Source: an uncultured Collinsella sp. (GTDB lineage: Bacteria; Actinomycetota; Coriobacteriia; Coriobacteriales; Coriobacteriaceae). From it: a DNA stretch of 64,000 nt. The stretch is taken from assembly GCA_934630375.1 (NCBI GenBank), contig CAKTVQ010000001.1, forward strand, positions 124,001 through 188,000, given 5' to 3'. Shown here one piece after another: positions 32,723 to 39,366 of the stretch (the stretch's first letter is position 1; the number at the start of each line of letters is the position of its first letter). Below the pieces are notes generated by a model that was not told the DNA's origin, searched no databases, and saw nothing but the letters and a program-made list of their open reading frames with translations. The position numbers were made by a program, and so were the translations under genes.

Positions 32723-33094
32723 ATGGACAATGTGAACCACCTAAACGAACTCTCAATACAGCCCCAGCTTAGCACCCTTGAAAAACTGGTCGCGGACGCG
32801 GAACAATCTACCGACGCAAGACGCGATTTCGAAGCTCAGCCTCGTGCCGTATTCCAGAAATATGGAATTACAGACCTCCAAATCAAAGCGGGAAATCGAA
32901 AAGTCTCTGTACGAACTGGTGGAGTCAACCGAAAAGGAGGCGCGTGTCCCCGTTGCACGCGCAGTATATCGTCGTATCCAGCTCCCACCGTCCAAGACAC
33001 TTGGACGGTGGGAGTTCCGCATCCCCGGGAAAGGAAAAGCGCGGCCCATCCGGACCGCGCCCGCGCCCTCCTCCCATTTCACCCCGCGACGTAG
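32723..33094 (+). CDS. Small leader-peptide-like protein, candidate bacteriocin/RiPP precursor
   Basis: A 123-residue frame. Residues 15-50 (LSTLEKLVADAEQSTDARRD, then FEAQPRAVFQKYGI) resemble the leader fold of Nif11/NHLP-type peptide precursors, which share the F-x-x-x-P-x-x-V-x-x-x-x-G-I pattern. A double glycine (VRTGG) follows, and then a short Cys-x-x-Cys segment GGACPRCTRSISS. The last 50 residues read through a strong hairpin (32982-33014) and into the end of the convergent gene, so the real product may be shorter. A second frame starting at 32862 is also protein-like, so a frameshift is possible. No modifying enzyme is adjacent. Function is conjecture. Confidence 0.4.
   Translation: MDNVNHLNELSIQPQLSTLEKLVADAEQSTDARRDFEAQPRAVFQKYGITDLQIKAGNRKVSVRTGGVNRKGGACPRCTRSISSYPAPTVQDTWTVGVPHPRERKSAAHPDRARALLPFHPAT
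32982..33014. repeat. Perfect 15-bp hairpin with 3-nt loop
   Basis: CTCCCACCGTCCAAG (32982-32996), loop ACA, and the exact complement (33000-33014). No T-run follows on either strand. It lies inside the small ORF described above, which argues for a structured RNA or attenuation role or against the full-length ORF. Confidence 0.8.
33031..33060 (-). terminator. Terminator of the DUF2958/hypothetical operon
   Basis: On the minus strand GCGCGGTCC-GGAT-GGGCCGCGC (one U-G pair) is followed by TTTTCCTT, 18 bp after the stop of the 198-residue protein. Confidence 0.8.
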
Positions 33095-33675
33095 ACCGTC
33101 CGCCCCGTCTCGCAGTCGATGGTCTCGGCATCCCCGAAACCGACCCGGACGGCCGCCCATCCGCCGGCGGCTGCCGACGCATCGGCCTCGGACCTCGCAG
33201 CGGCGATGAGGCGCTCGAGCTTGGTCGAGCCCGCCGGCGCGGTCCCCACCTCGAACGCGCCGCCGTCGCCTCCCGACTCGTACTCGACGACGACCGTCGA
33301 GCCGAGGGCCTCCTCCAAGGTCTCGGTTAGGCCGCCCATGCTGTCGAGGGCGTGGTCGGCGACCGTGGCCAGCGGGTAGCGAGCCATCCCGGACGCCGCC
33401 GAGCGGCCGGCCATGCGGAGCAAGCCGGCGGCCTCTAGCGCCTCGAGGAACGCCGCGGGCGCGTCGGCGTCGATGGCGACGTTGCCGCGCCCGCGGCACC
33501 ACTCGGCCGCCGACGGCACGCTCGCCGTGAGCACGCCCCACTCGGCCATGTAACCATCGGAGCGCGGGTCCGTGGCGTCGAGGAGAAGGACGGCCAGGCC
33601 GCCGCCCGCGTACTCCCCGGCCACGAGGGCGAGGCGGACCGCCTCGCCCATGGAGTCGAACTCGACTGTGACCAT
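33079..33675 (-). CDS. Hypothetical protein of mobile-element type
   Basis: Acidic soluble protein of 198 residues, unrecognised. It contains TLEEALGSTVVVEYESGGDGG, a segment also present in the decayed gene at 36279-36529, so the family occurs at least twice on this element. The start at 33675 lies 4 bp after the stop of the DUF2958 gene, with GGAGGAGG overlapping that stop. The two are one transcription unit ended by the hairpin at 33031-33060. Confidence 0.7.
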   Translation of the reverse strand: MVTVEFDSMGEAVRLALVAGEYAGGGLAVLLLDATDPRSDGYMAEWGVLTASVPSAAEWCRGRGNVAIDADAPAAFLEALEAAGLLRMAGRSAASGMARYPLATVADHALDSMGGLTETLEEALGSTVVVEYESGGDGGAFEVGTAPAGSTKLERLIAAARSEADASAAAGGWAAVRVGFGDAETIDCETGRTVYVAG

Positions 33676-33679
33676 GTGT

Positions 33680-33979
33680 CTACCTCCTCCTAACGGCGCT
33701 GAGCGGCCTCGGGGAGAAGTGCTCGTCTCGCTCGACGGCGGCGAACCCCATCTGGCGGTTCAGCTCGGCCATCTCCTTGATGCTGAAGTAGCCGAGCTCG
33801 TCGTCGTAGCCCTCGACGAGGCCGAACGCCTCGTCCGTGCCGTCGAACTCGAGCAGCCACCAGTCCCATCCGTTCACGCACGAGAAGTAGTGGGCGTAGA
33901 CCGTGGGGTCCTCCGCCCCGTCCTGCTCGTAGAGCCTCGGCACCGTCTTGGCGATTTCCCTCGTCATCAGCTGCTGCAT
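33680..33979 (-). CDS. DUF2958-family protein
   Basis: Protein of 99 residues. VPRLYEQDG...DPTVYAHYFS and WDWWLLEFDG...GLVEGYDDELGYFSIKE match the DUF2958 family, common on plasmids and conjugative elements, function unknown. It ends in an Arg-rich tail. GGAGGG precedes the ATG at 33979; the longer open frame to 34285 crosses GC-rich repeats and is not protein-like. First gene of a two-gene unit. Confidence 0.8.
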   Translation of the reverse strand: MQQLMTREIAKTVPRLYEQDGAEDPTVYAHYFSCVNGWDWWLLEFDGTDEAFGLVEGYDDELGYFSIKEMAELNRQMGFAAVERDEHFSPRPLSAVRRR

Positions 33980-34317
33980 CTTTCCCTCCGTTCCGGGCAC
34001 GTGGCCCTCAACATCTCGCCCCTGCGGGCAAAGCCGAATGGCGACGCCGCGCGTCGTCGTCGGCTTTGCTCCCTGCAAAGCCGCACCGGAGCGAAGACGG
34101 GTCAAGGGAGGTCCATGACGACCTCCACCAACCGGAGCGGAGCGGAGGTTTGTGCGGGGTCTCATGGGCCCCCTTGACGCGGCGTAGCGGAGGTGCCACC
34201 CGGCCGCGAAGCCGTGGCCGCCGTCGGCGGATGCCGTAAAACGTAAAACGCTGTTTATGCTGGCCCGGACAGCACCTGCTATCATCGCCTTTCTCGCATA
34301 GAGAGGATTGTTGCGGC
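33980..34317. other. Repeat-rich intergenic stretch, possible oriT or replication origin
   Basis: About 340 bp with no convincing gene. It has many short inverted and direct repeats: GGAGGTCCATGACGACCTCC, two AAAGCCG...GCG boxes around CGTCGTCGTCGG, CATGGGCCCCC, and ACGTAAAACG-type repeats near 34240. Such density is typical of oriT or origin regions. A -10-like TATCAT near 34279 may serve the small gene to the right. Confidence 0.4.
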
Positions 34318-34575
34318 ATGGAAGAACGTCATGTCACGACGGGGGACGGGCCGAGCGAAGCCGCCCAGCGGCTCATGGACGGTATCGGGGTATTCTCCGA
34401 GATCGAGGATTATGGCAGAAGGATTGAAGTCCTCGCCGAGGCCATGTCGGTCGGGATCAGGATCGCGGACTACGAACTGCTCGCGGCATGCGGTGCGCTC
34501 CTCGCGGCGACGAGGAACCGGAGCGATGGACCGGAGCTTGGCTCTAGCCGACGTCACCCTCTGCGTTCCGCATGA
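34318..34575 (+). CDS. Small hypothetical protein
   Basis: An 85-residue frame, MEERHVTTGDGPSEAAQRLM..., predicted helical in the middle (DYGRRIEVLAEAMSVGIRIA). GAGAGGA lies 10 nt before the ATG, and a TATCAT box about 40 nt upstream could drive it. No family recognised. Convergent with the next gene. Confidence 0.45.
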   Translation: MEERHVTTGDGPSEAAQRLMDGIGVFSEIEDYGRRIEVLAEAMSVGIRIADYELLAACGALLAATRNRSDGPELGSSRRHPLRSA

Positions 34576-34590
34576 CGACCCAACCCGCGT

Positions 34591-34989
34591 TCACCGGACG
34601 CGCGTGTCGGCAGGCGGTACGGAAACGTCGTTCTTCGAGCGGGTGTTCTCGAACGCCCAGACCCACCATCGCAGGCGGTCATCTGCCCCGTGAATGGGGT
34701 CCTCCCTGTGGTAGTGCTCCAGCATGAGCTGAGTGGTCCAGCCGCCGAAGCGCACCGTGTAGACCGCCGTCTGCGCGTCGTGGATGACCGCGCCGAAGGG
34801 GTCTATTCGAATGATTTGGTCGATCGTGAAGCCGCGGCCGTCCAGCCAGCAGACGCGGACAGGCACCGTCGTTCCGTCGGCGTTAGTGCGGGCGTAGACG
34901 TCTACGTACTGCTTATGGACGCGTCTGCCGGGCTTGTCGCCGTTGGCGCGAACGGTGATGCCGCCGCCGAAGTCCTTTGTGTGGCCCAT
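34591..34989 (-). CDS. Hypothetical protein, paralogue of the upstream gene
   Basis: Protein of 132 residues starting MGHTKDFGGGITVRANGDKP. It resembles the 105-residue protein encoded just upstream: both have an extended strand region, W-x-DGR-x-(F/W)-x-(I/V), then a segment rich in Trp/Tyr/His. Its ATG overlaps the upstream stop by one base (TGATG), so they are coupled. Family name uncertain; function unknown. Confidence 0.65.
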   Translation of the reverse strand: MGHTKDFGGGITVRANGDKPGRRVHKQYVDVYARTNADGTTVPVRVCWLDGRGFTIDQIIRIDPFGAVIHDAQTAVYTVRFGGWTTQLMLEHYHREDPIHGADDRLRWWVWAFENTRSKNDVSVPPADTRVR

Positions 34990-35306
34990 CACTCGGGCAT
35001 CACCGCCATGCCGCCACCGCGCTCGACGAACCAGTCGCCGTGCTCCCACCAGACCGTTTTGCGCCGCCTCGCGATGCAGACGTCGTAACGCACACAGAGG
35101 TTACCGAAGATGGCGCGGCCGAACTCCTGGCGGGCGTAGATGCTCTCAACCTTCCAACTGCGGCCGTCCGGCCAGTGGATGGTGACGGGATCGGACGGGC
35201 CGTGGTCGGGGTCGTCCGCGCCGTTGGCGTCCACGGGGATGTAGATGCGCTGTGCATCGGTGGGTATGCCGCAGGTTCCCGCAAGCGAGTGCTTTTTCAT
35301 GATCAT
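34989..35306 (-). CDS. Hypothetical protein, first of a paralogous pair
   Basis: Protein of 105 residues, MIMKKHSLAGTCGIPTDAQR..., with IHWPDGRSWKVESIYARQEF matching the WLDGRGFTIDQIIRIDPF region of its downstream paralogue. I chose the ATG at 35306, preceded by GGGGGT at 6-7 nt, instead of the longer frame to 35510, whose first 65 residues look non-coding. Function unknown. Confidence 0.6.
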   Translation of the reverse strand: MIMKKHSLAGTCGIPTDAQRIYIPVDANGADDPDHGPSDPVTIHWPDGRSWKVESIYARQEFGRAIFGNLCVRYDVCIARRRKTVWWEHGDWFVERGGGMAVMPE

Positions 35307-35508
35307 GCGCGTACCCCCGAACATCCGTTTGTATCTCACGGGCTTCATTGTCGAACGAATGTTCTTGATTGTAAAGCGAACGTGGTGTGGGGGTTCGGTG
35401 TGCGGTGTCCGGACGGAGGGGCATGGATGTATCGCGTGGAAAGCGCCCGCGATCCGGAAGACCCGCGTCTTGGTATCATTTTGCCATCCTTGGGGAAGGA
35501 AGAATGCC

Positions 35509-36258
35509 ATGACTCAGCTCTATGAGATAGACGGGTACCACTATATAGTCGACCTGACGCCTTATTTCGTTCTCGGCGTGCTGGTCATAGCCCTGGTCTG
35601 TGCAATCGCGGTCCTGGTTCGCAGGATTCTGGCGAGCCCCTTTAGGTATCCCTACTACGTGGCCCGCTTCGATGTGTCTGGCAGGCGCAACGTGAGGATC
35701 GAGGACTACATCGACCGTCACCTGATGGACCCGGCCGGTTGGGACGCCATCGTCGCCCATAGGGCATACATCCAGAACTGGAAGCACGAGCAAGAAGAGT
35801 ATCTGAAAACCTGCCGGCTCCGCAGCCGGCGCGAGCGTCAGTACGCCGAGGCGGTCGACGATGACAGGACCTTTAGGTTCATCACCTGCCGCGACCAGAC
35901 GAGGTACAAGCAGGCCAACTACGTGAAGACGTCCTACAAGGTGTCGATGGATGATTCCGAGCTTGACGTGAACTGGGAGTGGATCGTCGAGCGCCGCATC
36001 CGCCTCGCCGCTATCAACGACGAGGCGACGCTCAGGGACTATCACGCCAAGAACCAGCGAAGGCTGATGACGAAGCAGCTGCGCGAGCAGATCGCCCGCC
36101 GGGACAACTACACCTGCCAGATATGCGGGAAATACATGCCGGACGGCGTGGGCCTGCACGTCGACCATATCGTGCCGGTCTCGAAGGGCGGCAAAACCGT
36201 TCCATCCAACCTGCAGGTGCTCTGCTCGAAATGCAACGGGCGGAAGGGCGCGCGGTAG
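35509..36258 (+). CDS. Membrane-anchored HNH endonuclease-like protein
   Basis: Protein of 249 residues. One membrane segment (about 16-38, LTPYFVLGVLVIALVCAIAV) is followed by a basic helical middle and a C-terminal HNH domain. That domain has CQICGKYMPDG, HVDHIVPVSKGG, N and CSKCNGRKG, so both zinc-binding Cys pairs and the catalytic His are present. Membrane tethering of an HNH nuclease suggests action on incoming DNA or a toxin/defence role; this is inference. The frame opens at 35245, but AAGGA lies 8 nt before the ATG at 35509. Confidence 0.85.
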   Translation: MTQLYEIDGYHYIVDLTPYFVLGVLVIALVCAIAVLVRRILASPFRYPYYVARFDVSGRRNVRIEDYIDRHLMDPAGWDAIVAHRAYIQNWKHEQEEYLKTCRLRSRRERQYAEAVDDDRTFRFITCRDQTRYKQANYVKTSYKVSMDDSELDVNWEWIVERRIRLAAINDEATLRDYHAKNQRRLMTKQLREQIARRDNYTCQICGKYMPDGVGLHVDHIVPVSKGGKTVPSNLQVLCSKCNGRKGAR

Positions 36259-36278
36259 CGGCGCGTTGCAGACACGCG

Positions 36279-36529
36279 CTATTCGTCGAAGAAATCGGTG
36301 TCAACGGCCTTGATCTCGTAGACCTGTCTCGTGCTCACGCCGACGCCGTAGTCGATCATGAGGCCGGCGAACGCGCCGCCGTCGCCGCCCGACTCGTACT
36401 CGACGACGACCGTCAAGCCGAGGGCCTCCTCGAGGGTCTCGGGCAGGCCGCCTCGTACTTGTCGCCCTTCTCCTTGGTCGTTGCCGACCCATTGACGATA
36501 GGATCAAGGGCATCGTAGACGGTCTTCAT
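36279..36529 (-). pseudogene. Frameshifted chimeric gene remnant
   Basis: It starts MKTVYDALDPIVNGSATTKE, similar in style to the N-terminus of type ISP restriction/helicase proteins, and runs for 27 codons. It then continues only after a frame change into LPETLEEALGLTVVVEYESG, homologous to the 198-residue protein at 33079-33675, and ends at TAG 36279. An internal deletion joining two genes explains it. Similarity to the helicase family is from memory, not a search. Confidence 0.55.
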
Positions 36530-36724
36530 ATAGCGACTCCTTTGTTGTTATTCAGACGTCACAGACGTCACTGCTATTAGCTAAGGACCGCCGAAACTCC
36601 TCCCAATTGGAGTTTATCGGTCGATAAGTCAAGCCGACCGGCCCGCGATTATCAATGGTTTATTTGCTTCACATAATAAATTGACTCAGGATTCACCCGC
36701 AATTCACCCGCAAAGTAAACCGAT

Positions 36725-36760
36725 AAAGAAAAAGCTCGGAAGCAATTTTGCTTCCGAGCT
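36725..36760 (-). terminator. Element-borne terminator of tRNA-fMet
   Basis: On the minus strand AGCTCGGAAGCA-AAAT-TGCTTCCGAGCT is followed by TTTTTC. Its first five bases belong to the att core, and the rest is brought by the element, replacing the chromosomal hairpin now at 22467-22491. Confidence 0.85.
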
Positions 36761-36819
36761 GCAAGTTCTTGGTCGCGGGGGCAGGATTTGAACCTACGAC
36801 CTCCGGGTTATGAGCCCGG
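36756..36819 (-). repeat. attR: direct repeat overlapping tRNA-fMet
   Basis: Identical over 64 bp to 22487-22550. It covers the tRNA from the anticodon stem to CCA plus 14 bp downstream, so integration leaves the tRNA sequence unchanged. Confidence 0.9.
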
Positions 36820-36846
36820 CGAGCTACCAGACTGCTCCACCCCGCA
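36770..36846 (-). tRNA. tRNA-fMet (CAT), initiator
   Basis: A 77-nt tRNA including encoded CCA. Anticodon loop CTCATAA is flanked by three G-C pairs (GGG/CCC), the hallmark of initiator tRNAs. The D arm GAGCAGTCTGGTAGCTC and T arm GGTTCAAATCC are standard. Position 1-72 is U-G, a weak pair as expected for initiators. It is the attachment site of the element. Confidence 0.95.
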
Positions 36847-36999
36847 ATGTCTGGGCGCCTCATGTGCGCAAGAAAGAATATTACGCGGGAGTTCGGTAAA
36901 CGGCAAGGAAAATCTCGTAGAGCATAATTCCTTCATATTTATAACTTTCAGCCCCCGTGTCCCCGTAAACGAATCGCAGCCCAACGCCGGCGGCGCGTA

Positions 37000-37005
37000 T
37001 ACAAT
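37000..37005 (+). promoter_or_regulatory. -10 box TACAAT for coaX
   Basis: TACAAT 37 bp before the coaX ATG leaves a leader of about 30 nt containing GGGAG. No strong -35 is seen. The stretch 36847-36999 contains no gene. Confidence 0.5.
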
Positions 37006-37041
37006 GGTGCGCGTCCTTTTACGCCAAAACCGGGAGTAGAC

Positions 37042-37815
37042 ATGCTGCTCGCTATCGATATGGGAAATACGCAGACGGCCATGGGCCTGTTTGACGGAGA
37101 CGAGCTGGTGCAGTCGTGGCGCATGCCCACCGACCGCTCCTTTACCGCCGACGAGATCCACGTGCGCCTGATGGGCTTCTTTAAGATGTACGACCTCTCG
37201 CTCGACGCGGTCGACGCAATCGCCTTTGCCGGCGTGGTGCCGCAGCTCTCGCGCGAGTGGCACGCCGTTGCCGATCGCATCGCAGCAGACGCTATCGTCA
37301 TCGGCCCGCAGACGGCGGCCGTGACCAAGCTGCGCGCGGCGCGCCCCCAGGCCGTGGGTGCGGACCGCATCGCCAACGCCGTCGCGGCCGAGACCTTCTA
37401 CGACGCCCCGGCGATCGTGGTGGACTTTGGCACCGCGACCAATATCGACGTTATCGACGAGGACGGCTACTACATTGGCGGAGCGATTGCGCCGGGCATC
37501 CGCATTTCGATGGATGCACTCGCCGCCCGCGCGGCCAAGCTCGCCAGCGTTCCGCTTGAGGCACCCGAGCACGCCATCGGCCGCGATACCGAGGAATGCA
37601 TCAAGGTCGGCGCCGTAACGGGTGCCGCCGCCATGGCAGAGGGCCTGGTCACGCGCATGAAGCGCGAGCTGGGGCGCGAGGACGCCACCGTCATCGCCAC
37701 GGGCGGCCTCGCCAGCATCGTCGCCGATTCGACCGACGCCTTCGACGTGGTCGACGGCCAGCTCACTATCAAGGGCATCTGCGAAATCTACCGCCGCATG
37801 CAGGAGCTGGGATAG
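37042..37815 (+). CDS. coaX: Type III pantothenate kinase
   Basis: First enzyme of coenzyme A synthesis, 257 residues, the normal length. The N-terminal LLAIDMGNTQTAMGLF is the phosphate-binding motif. ADRIANAVAA and DFGTATNIDVI contain the catalytic and K+-binding residues; GGAIAPGI and TGAAAMAEG follow. GGGAG precedes the ATG. Single gene between the mobile element and the repeat-bracketed ATPase gene. Confidence 0.95.
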   Translation: MLLAIDMGNTQTAMGLFDGDELVQSWRMPTDRSFTADEIHVRLMGFFKMYDLSLDAVDAIAFAGVVPQLSREWHAVADRIAADAIVIGPQTAAVTKLRAARPQAVGADRIANAVAAETFYDAPAIVVDFGTATNIDVIDEDGYYIGGAIAPGIRISMDALAARAAKLASVPLEAPEHAIGRDTEECIKVGAVTGAAAMAEGLVTRMKRELGREDATVIATGGLASIVADSTDAFDVVDGQLTIKGICEIYRRMQELG

Positions 37816-37863
37816 GGCAAGGGCCGGGCTGGATGCACCAGCTCGCAGCAACCACCCGCCAAT

Positions 37864-37906
37864 CCTATTCCTCAAAATCAAAAATTATTCAGTTTTGAGG
37901 AATAGG
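37864..37906. repeat. Family E palindrome, copy E1
   Basis: Arms CCTATTCCTCAAAA (37864-37877) and its complement (37893-37906) enclose an AT-rich 15-nt loop. It overlaps the last seven codons and the stop of the ATPase gene, which end in LFLKTE. Confidence 0.8.
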
Positions 37907-39114
37907 CCTGAGAGGCGCTGCGCCTCGCCGGCCAGCCATCTCGCCAGATCCACAACCTGCACCCCATCGCGATCTGTTGTCTCGTGATGCGTACGGGCGA
38001 GAATCATCTTGGGATACGCATCGCCAATGCTCAGGAGCGGCGAAATCTCCCTCTCGAACGTCTTATCCGAGCTGATATCGTCGCTCACCTGAATGTAGAG
38101 TTTCTCGCTTCGCCTGATTGCTACAAAATCAATTTCCTTTTTGTAGAGCACGCCGACGTACACCTCGTATCCGCGGCGCAGCAGCTCAATAGCCACCATG
38201 TTCTCGTACACACGACCCCAATCCATGTCGCGTGTTCCAAGCAGGGCGTATTTGAACGCGTGGTCTGCCAGGTAATACTTCTCGCCGCTCTTAAGGTATT
38301 TCTTGCCGCGAATGTCATATCGGCGCACCTTATAGAAGGCGAACGCGTCGCACAGGTACCCCATGTACGTGCCGACCGTCTTGTTCGTAATCTTGAGCCC
38401 GTCCGCATTCAAAACGTCCGTTATATTGCGGGCCGACGTAATGTTGGAGACATTGTCCATCATGTAATCGGCAATGCGCAGCAGCGCCGATTCATTTCTC
38501 ACGTTATGCCGTTGAACGATATCTCTCACAATGAGTGTCTTAAAGACGTTGGAGAGATATTGATAGCGCTGCTCCTGCAACGGATAAGGGTAGGAGCCGG
38601 ACATGCCGCCGGTCCTCGCGTACTCATCGAAGTCGCGGTCGACCTCGCCTTCGTCGCCGTAAGAACGGTATTCCTCAAACGAGAAGGGGAACACCTCGAT
38701 CTCGAACGTGCGCCCCGTAAAGAGCGTCGACAGATCGCTCGACAGCAGAAAGGCGTTCGATCCGGTAATGAAAATGTCGTATTGCTCGGACGCGTGGAGA
38801 CTGTTAATCGCGCGCTCGAAGCCGTCGCACATCTGAACCTCGTCGATAAGCAGGAAGTTTTGCTTGCCGGGTGCCCGATGCTCTTTTACGTAGGCAAGTA
38901 GCGCATGGTGCTCAAGCAGCTCCTCGAACTCATCGAGGTTGTAATTGATATGGATGACATTTGAATCGGGCAGGTTGGCCTCTACGTAGTCGCGAAGGGC
39001 TTCGAGCAATTTCGATTTTCCACTACGGCGAATGCCCGTGATGACCTTGATATCCGGCACGCCGATAAGGCTCGTCAACGTGTCCATATACGACGTCCTA
39101 TTGATGAGTTTCAT
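37885..39114 (-). CDS. AAA ATPase of the DUF4143 type
   Basis: Protein of 409 residues. The N-terminal AAA domain has Walker A GIRRSGKSK (about residue 27) and Walker B NFLLIDEVQ (about 90), followed by a sensor-like FITGSNAFLLSSDL. The C-terminal half is the DUF4143 region with a nuclease-like core (E-I-D-F-V-A-I near residue 335). These proteins occur in multiple, variable copies in gut bacteria and their role is unclear. It is bracketed by family E palindromes, and E1 is partly coding. Start ATG at 39114. Confidence 0.88.
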   Translation of the reverse strand: MKLINRTSYMDTLTSLIGVPDIKVITGIRRSGKSKLLEALRDYVEANLPDSNVIHINYNLDEFEELLEHHALLAYVKEHRAPGKQNFLLIDEVQMCDGFERAINSLHASEQYDIFITGSNAFLLSSDLSTLFTGRTFEIEVFPFSFEEYRSYGDEGEVDRDFDEYARTGGMSGSYPYPLQEQRYQYLSNVFKTLIVRDIVQRHNVRNESALLRIADYMMDNVSNITSARNITDVLNADGLKITNKTVGTYMGYLCDAFAFYKVRRYDIRGKKYLKSGEKYYLADHAFKYALLGTRDMDWGRVYENMVAIELLRRGYEVYVGVLYKKEIDFVAIRRSEKLYIQVSDDISSDKTFEREISPLLSIGDAYPKMILARTHHETTDRDGVQVVDLARWLAGEAQRLSGLFLKTE

Positions 39115-39141
39115 TGGCGGCCTCCCTGCGGTCTTTAGTTG

Positions 39142-39182
39142 CTATTCCTCAAAATTGAAATTTTTTCAGTTTTGAGGAATAG
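39142..39182. repeat. Family E palindrome, copy E2
   Basis: CTATTCCTCAAAA and its complement, 15-nt AT-rich loop, 27 bp upstream of the ATPase start codon. Together with E1 and E3 it brackets that gene. Confidence 0.8.
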
Positions 39183-39220
39183 GCTCTGCATCGAATATAC
39201 CTCGCAAAGGATCGAGCCAT

Positions 39221-39275
39221 CCTAATCCTATTCCTCAAAATCGAAAATTTTTCAGTTTTGAGGAATAGGATTAGG
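39221..39275. repeat. Family E palindrome, copy E3 (20-bp arms)
   Basis: Perfect 20-bp arms (CCTAATCCTATTCCTCAAAA, 39221-39240; complement 39256-39275) around a 15-nt loop. It is an extended form of E1/E2 and lies between the ATPase promoter region and the birA terminator. Confidence 0.85.
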
Positions 39276-39297
39276 TCAGCCGTTCTTCAGTCACGCG

Positions 39298-39333
39298 AAA
39301 AGCCCTCCCCGGCGCCAGGCCGAGGAGGGCTTT
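39298..39333 (-). terminator. Terminator of the folPK-birA operon
   Basis: On the minus strand AAAGCCCTCCTCGG-N8-CCGGGGAGGGCTTT followed by TCG, 34 bp past the stop of the BirA-like gene. One mismatch in the stem. Confidence 0.8.
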
Positions 39334-39366
39334 GTTGTCACGGCTATCTGTGCGAGCGATCCCGCG

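Larger units (their letters stand above)
22487..36819. mobile_element. Integrative mobilizable element in the 3' end of tRNA-fMet (14.3 kb)
   Basis: Bounded by a perfect 64-bp direct repeat (22487-22550 and 36756-36819) that contains the 3' half of tRNA-fMet. The right copy belongs to the intact tRNA and the left copy is the displaced remnant. In order it contains: integrase, a hypothetical cargo gene on the minus strand, an excisionase-like HTH, a DnaB-like ATPase, a hypothetical gene, a MobC-like protein, a relaxase, a VirD4-like coupling protein, and about 5 kb of cargo. No VirB4 or mating-channel genes are present, so it should be mobilizable but not self-transmissible. Within it, 31980-32930 is noticeably AT-richer than the Mob genes. 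Confidence 0.9.
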
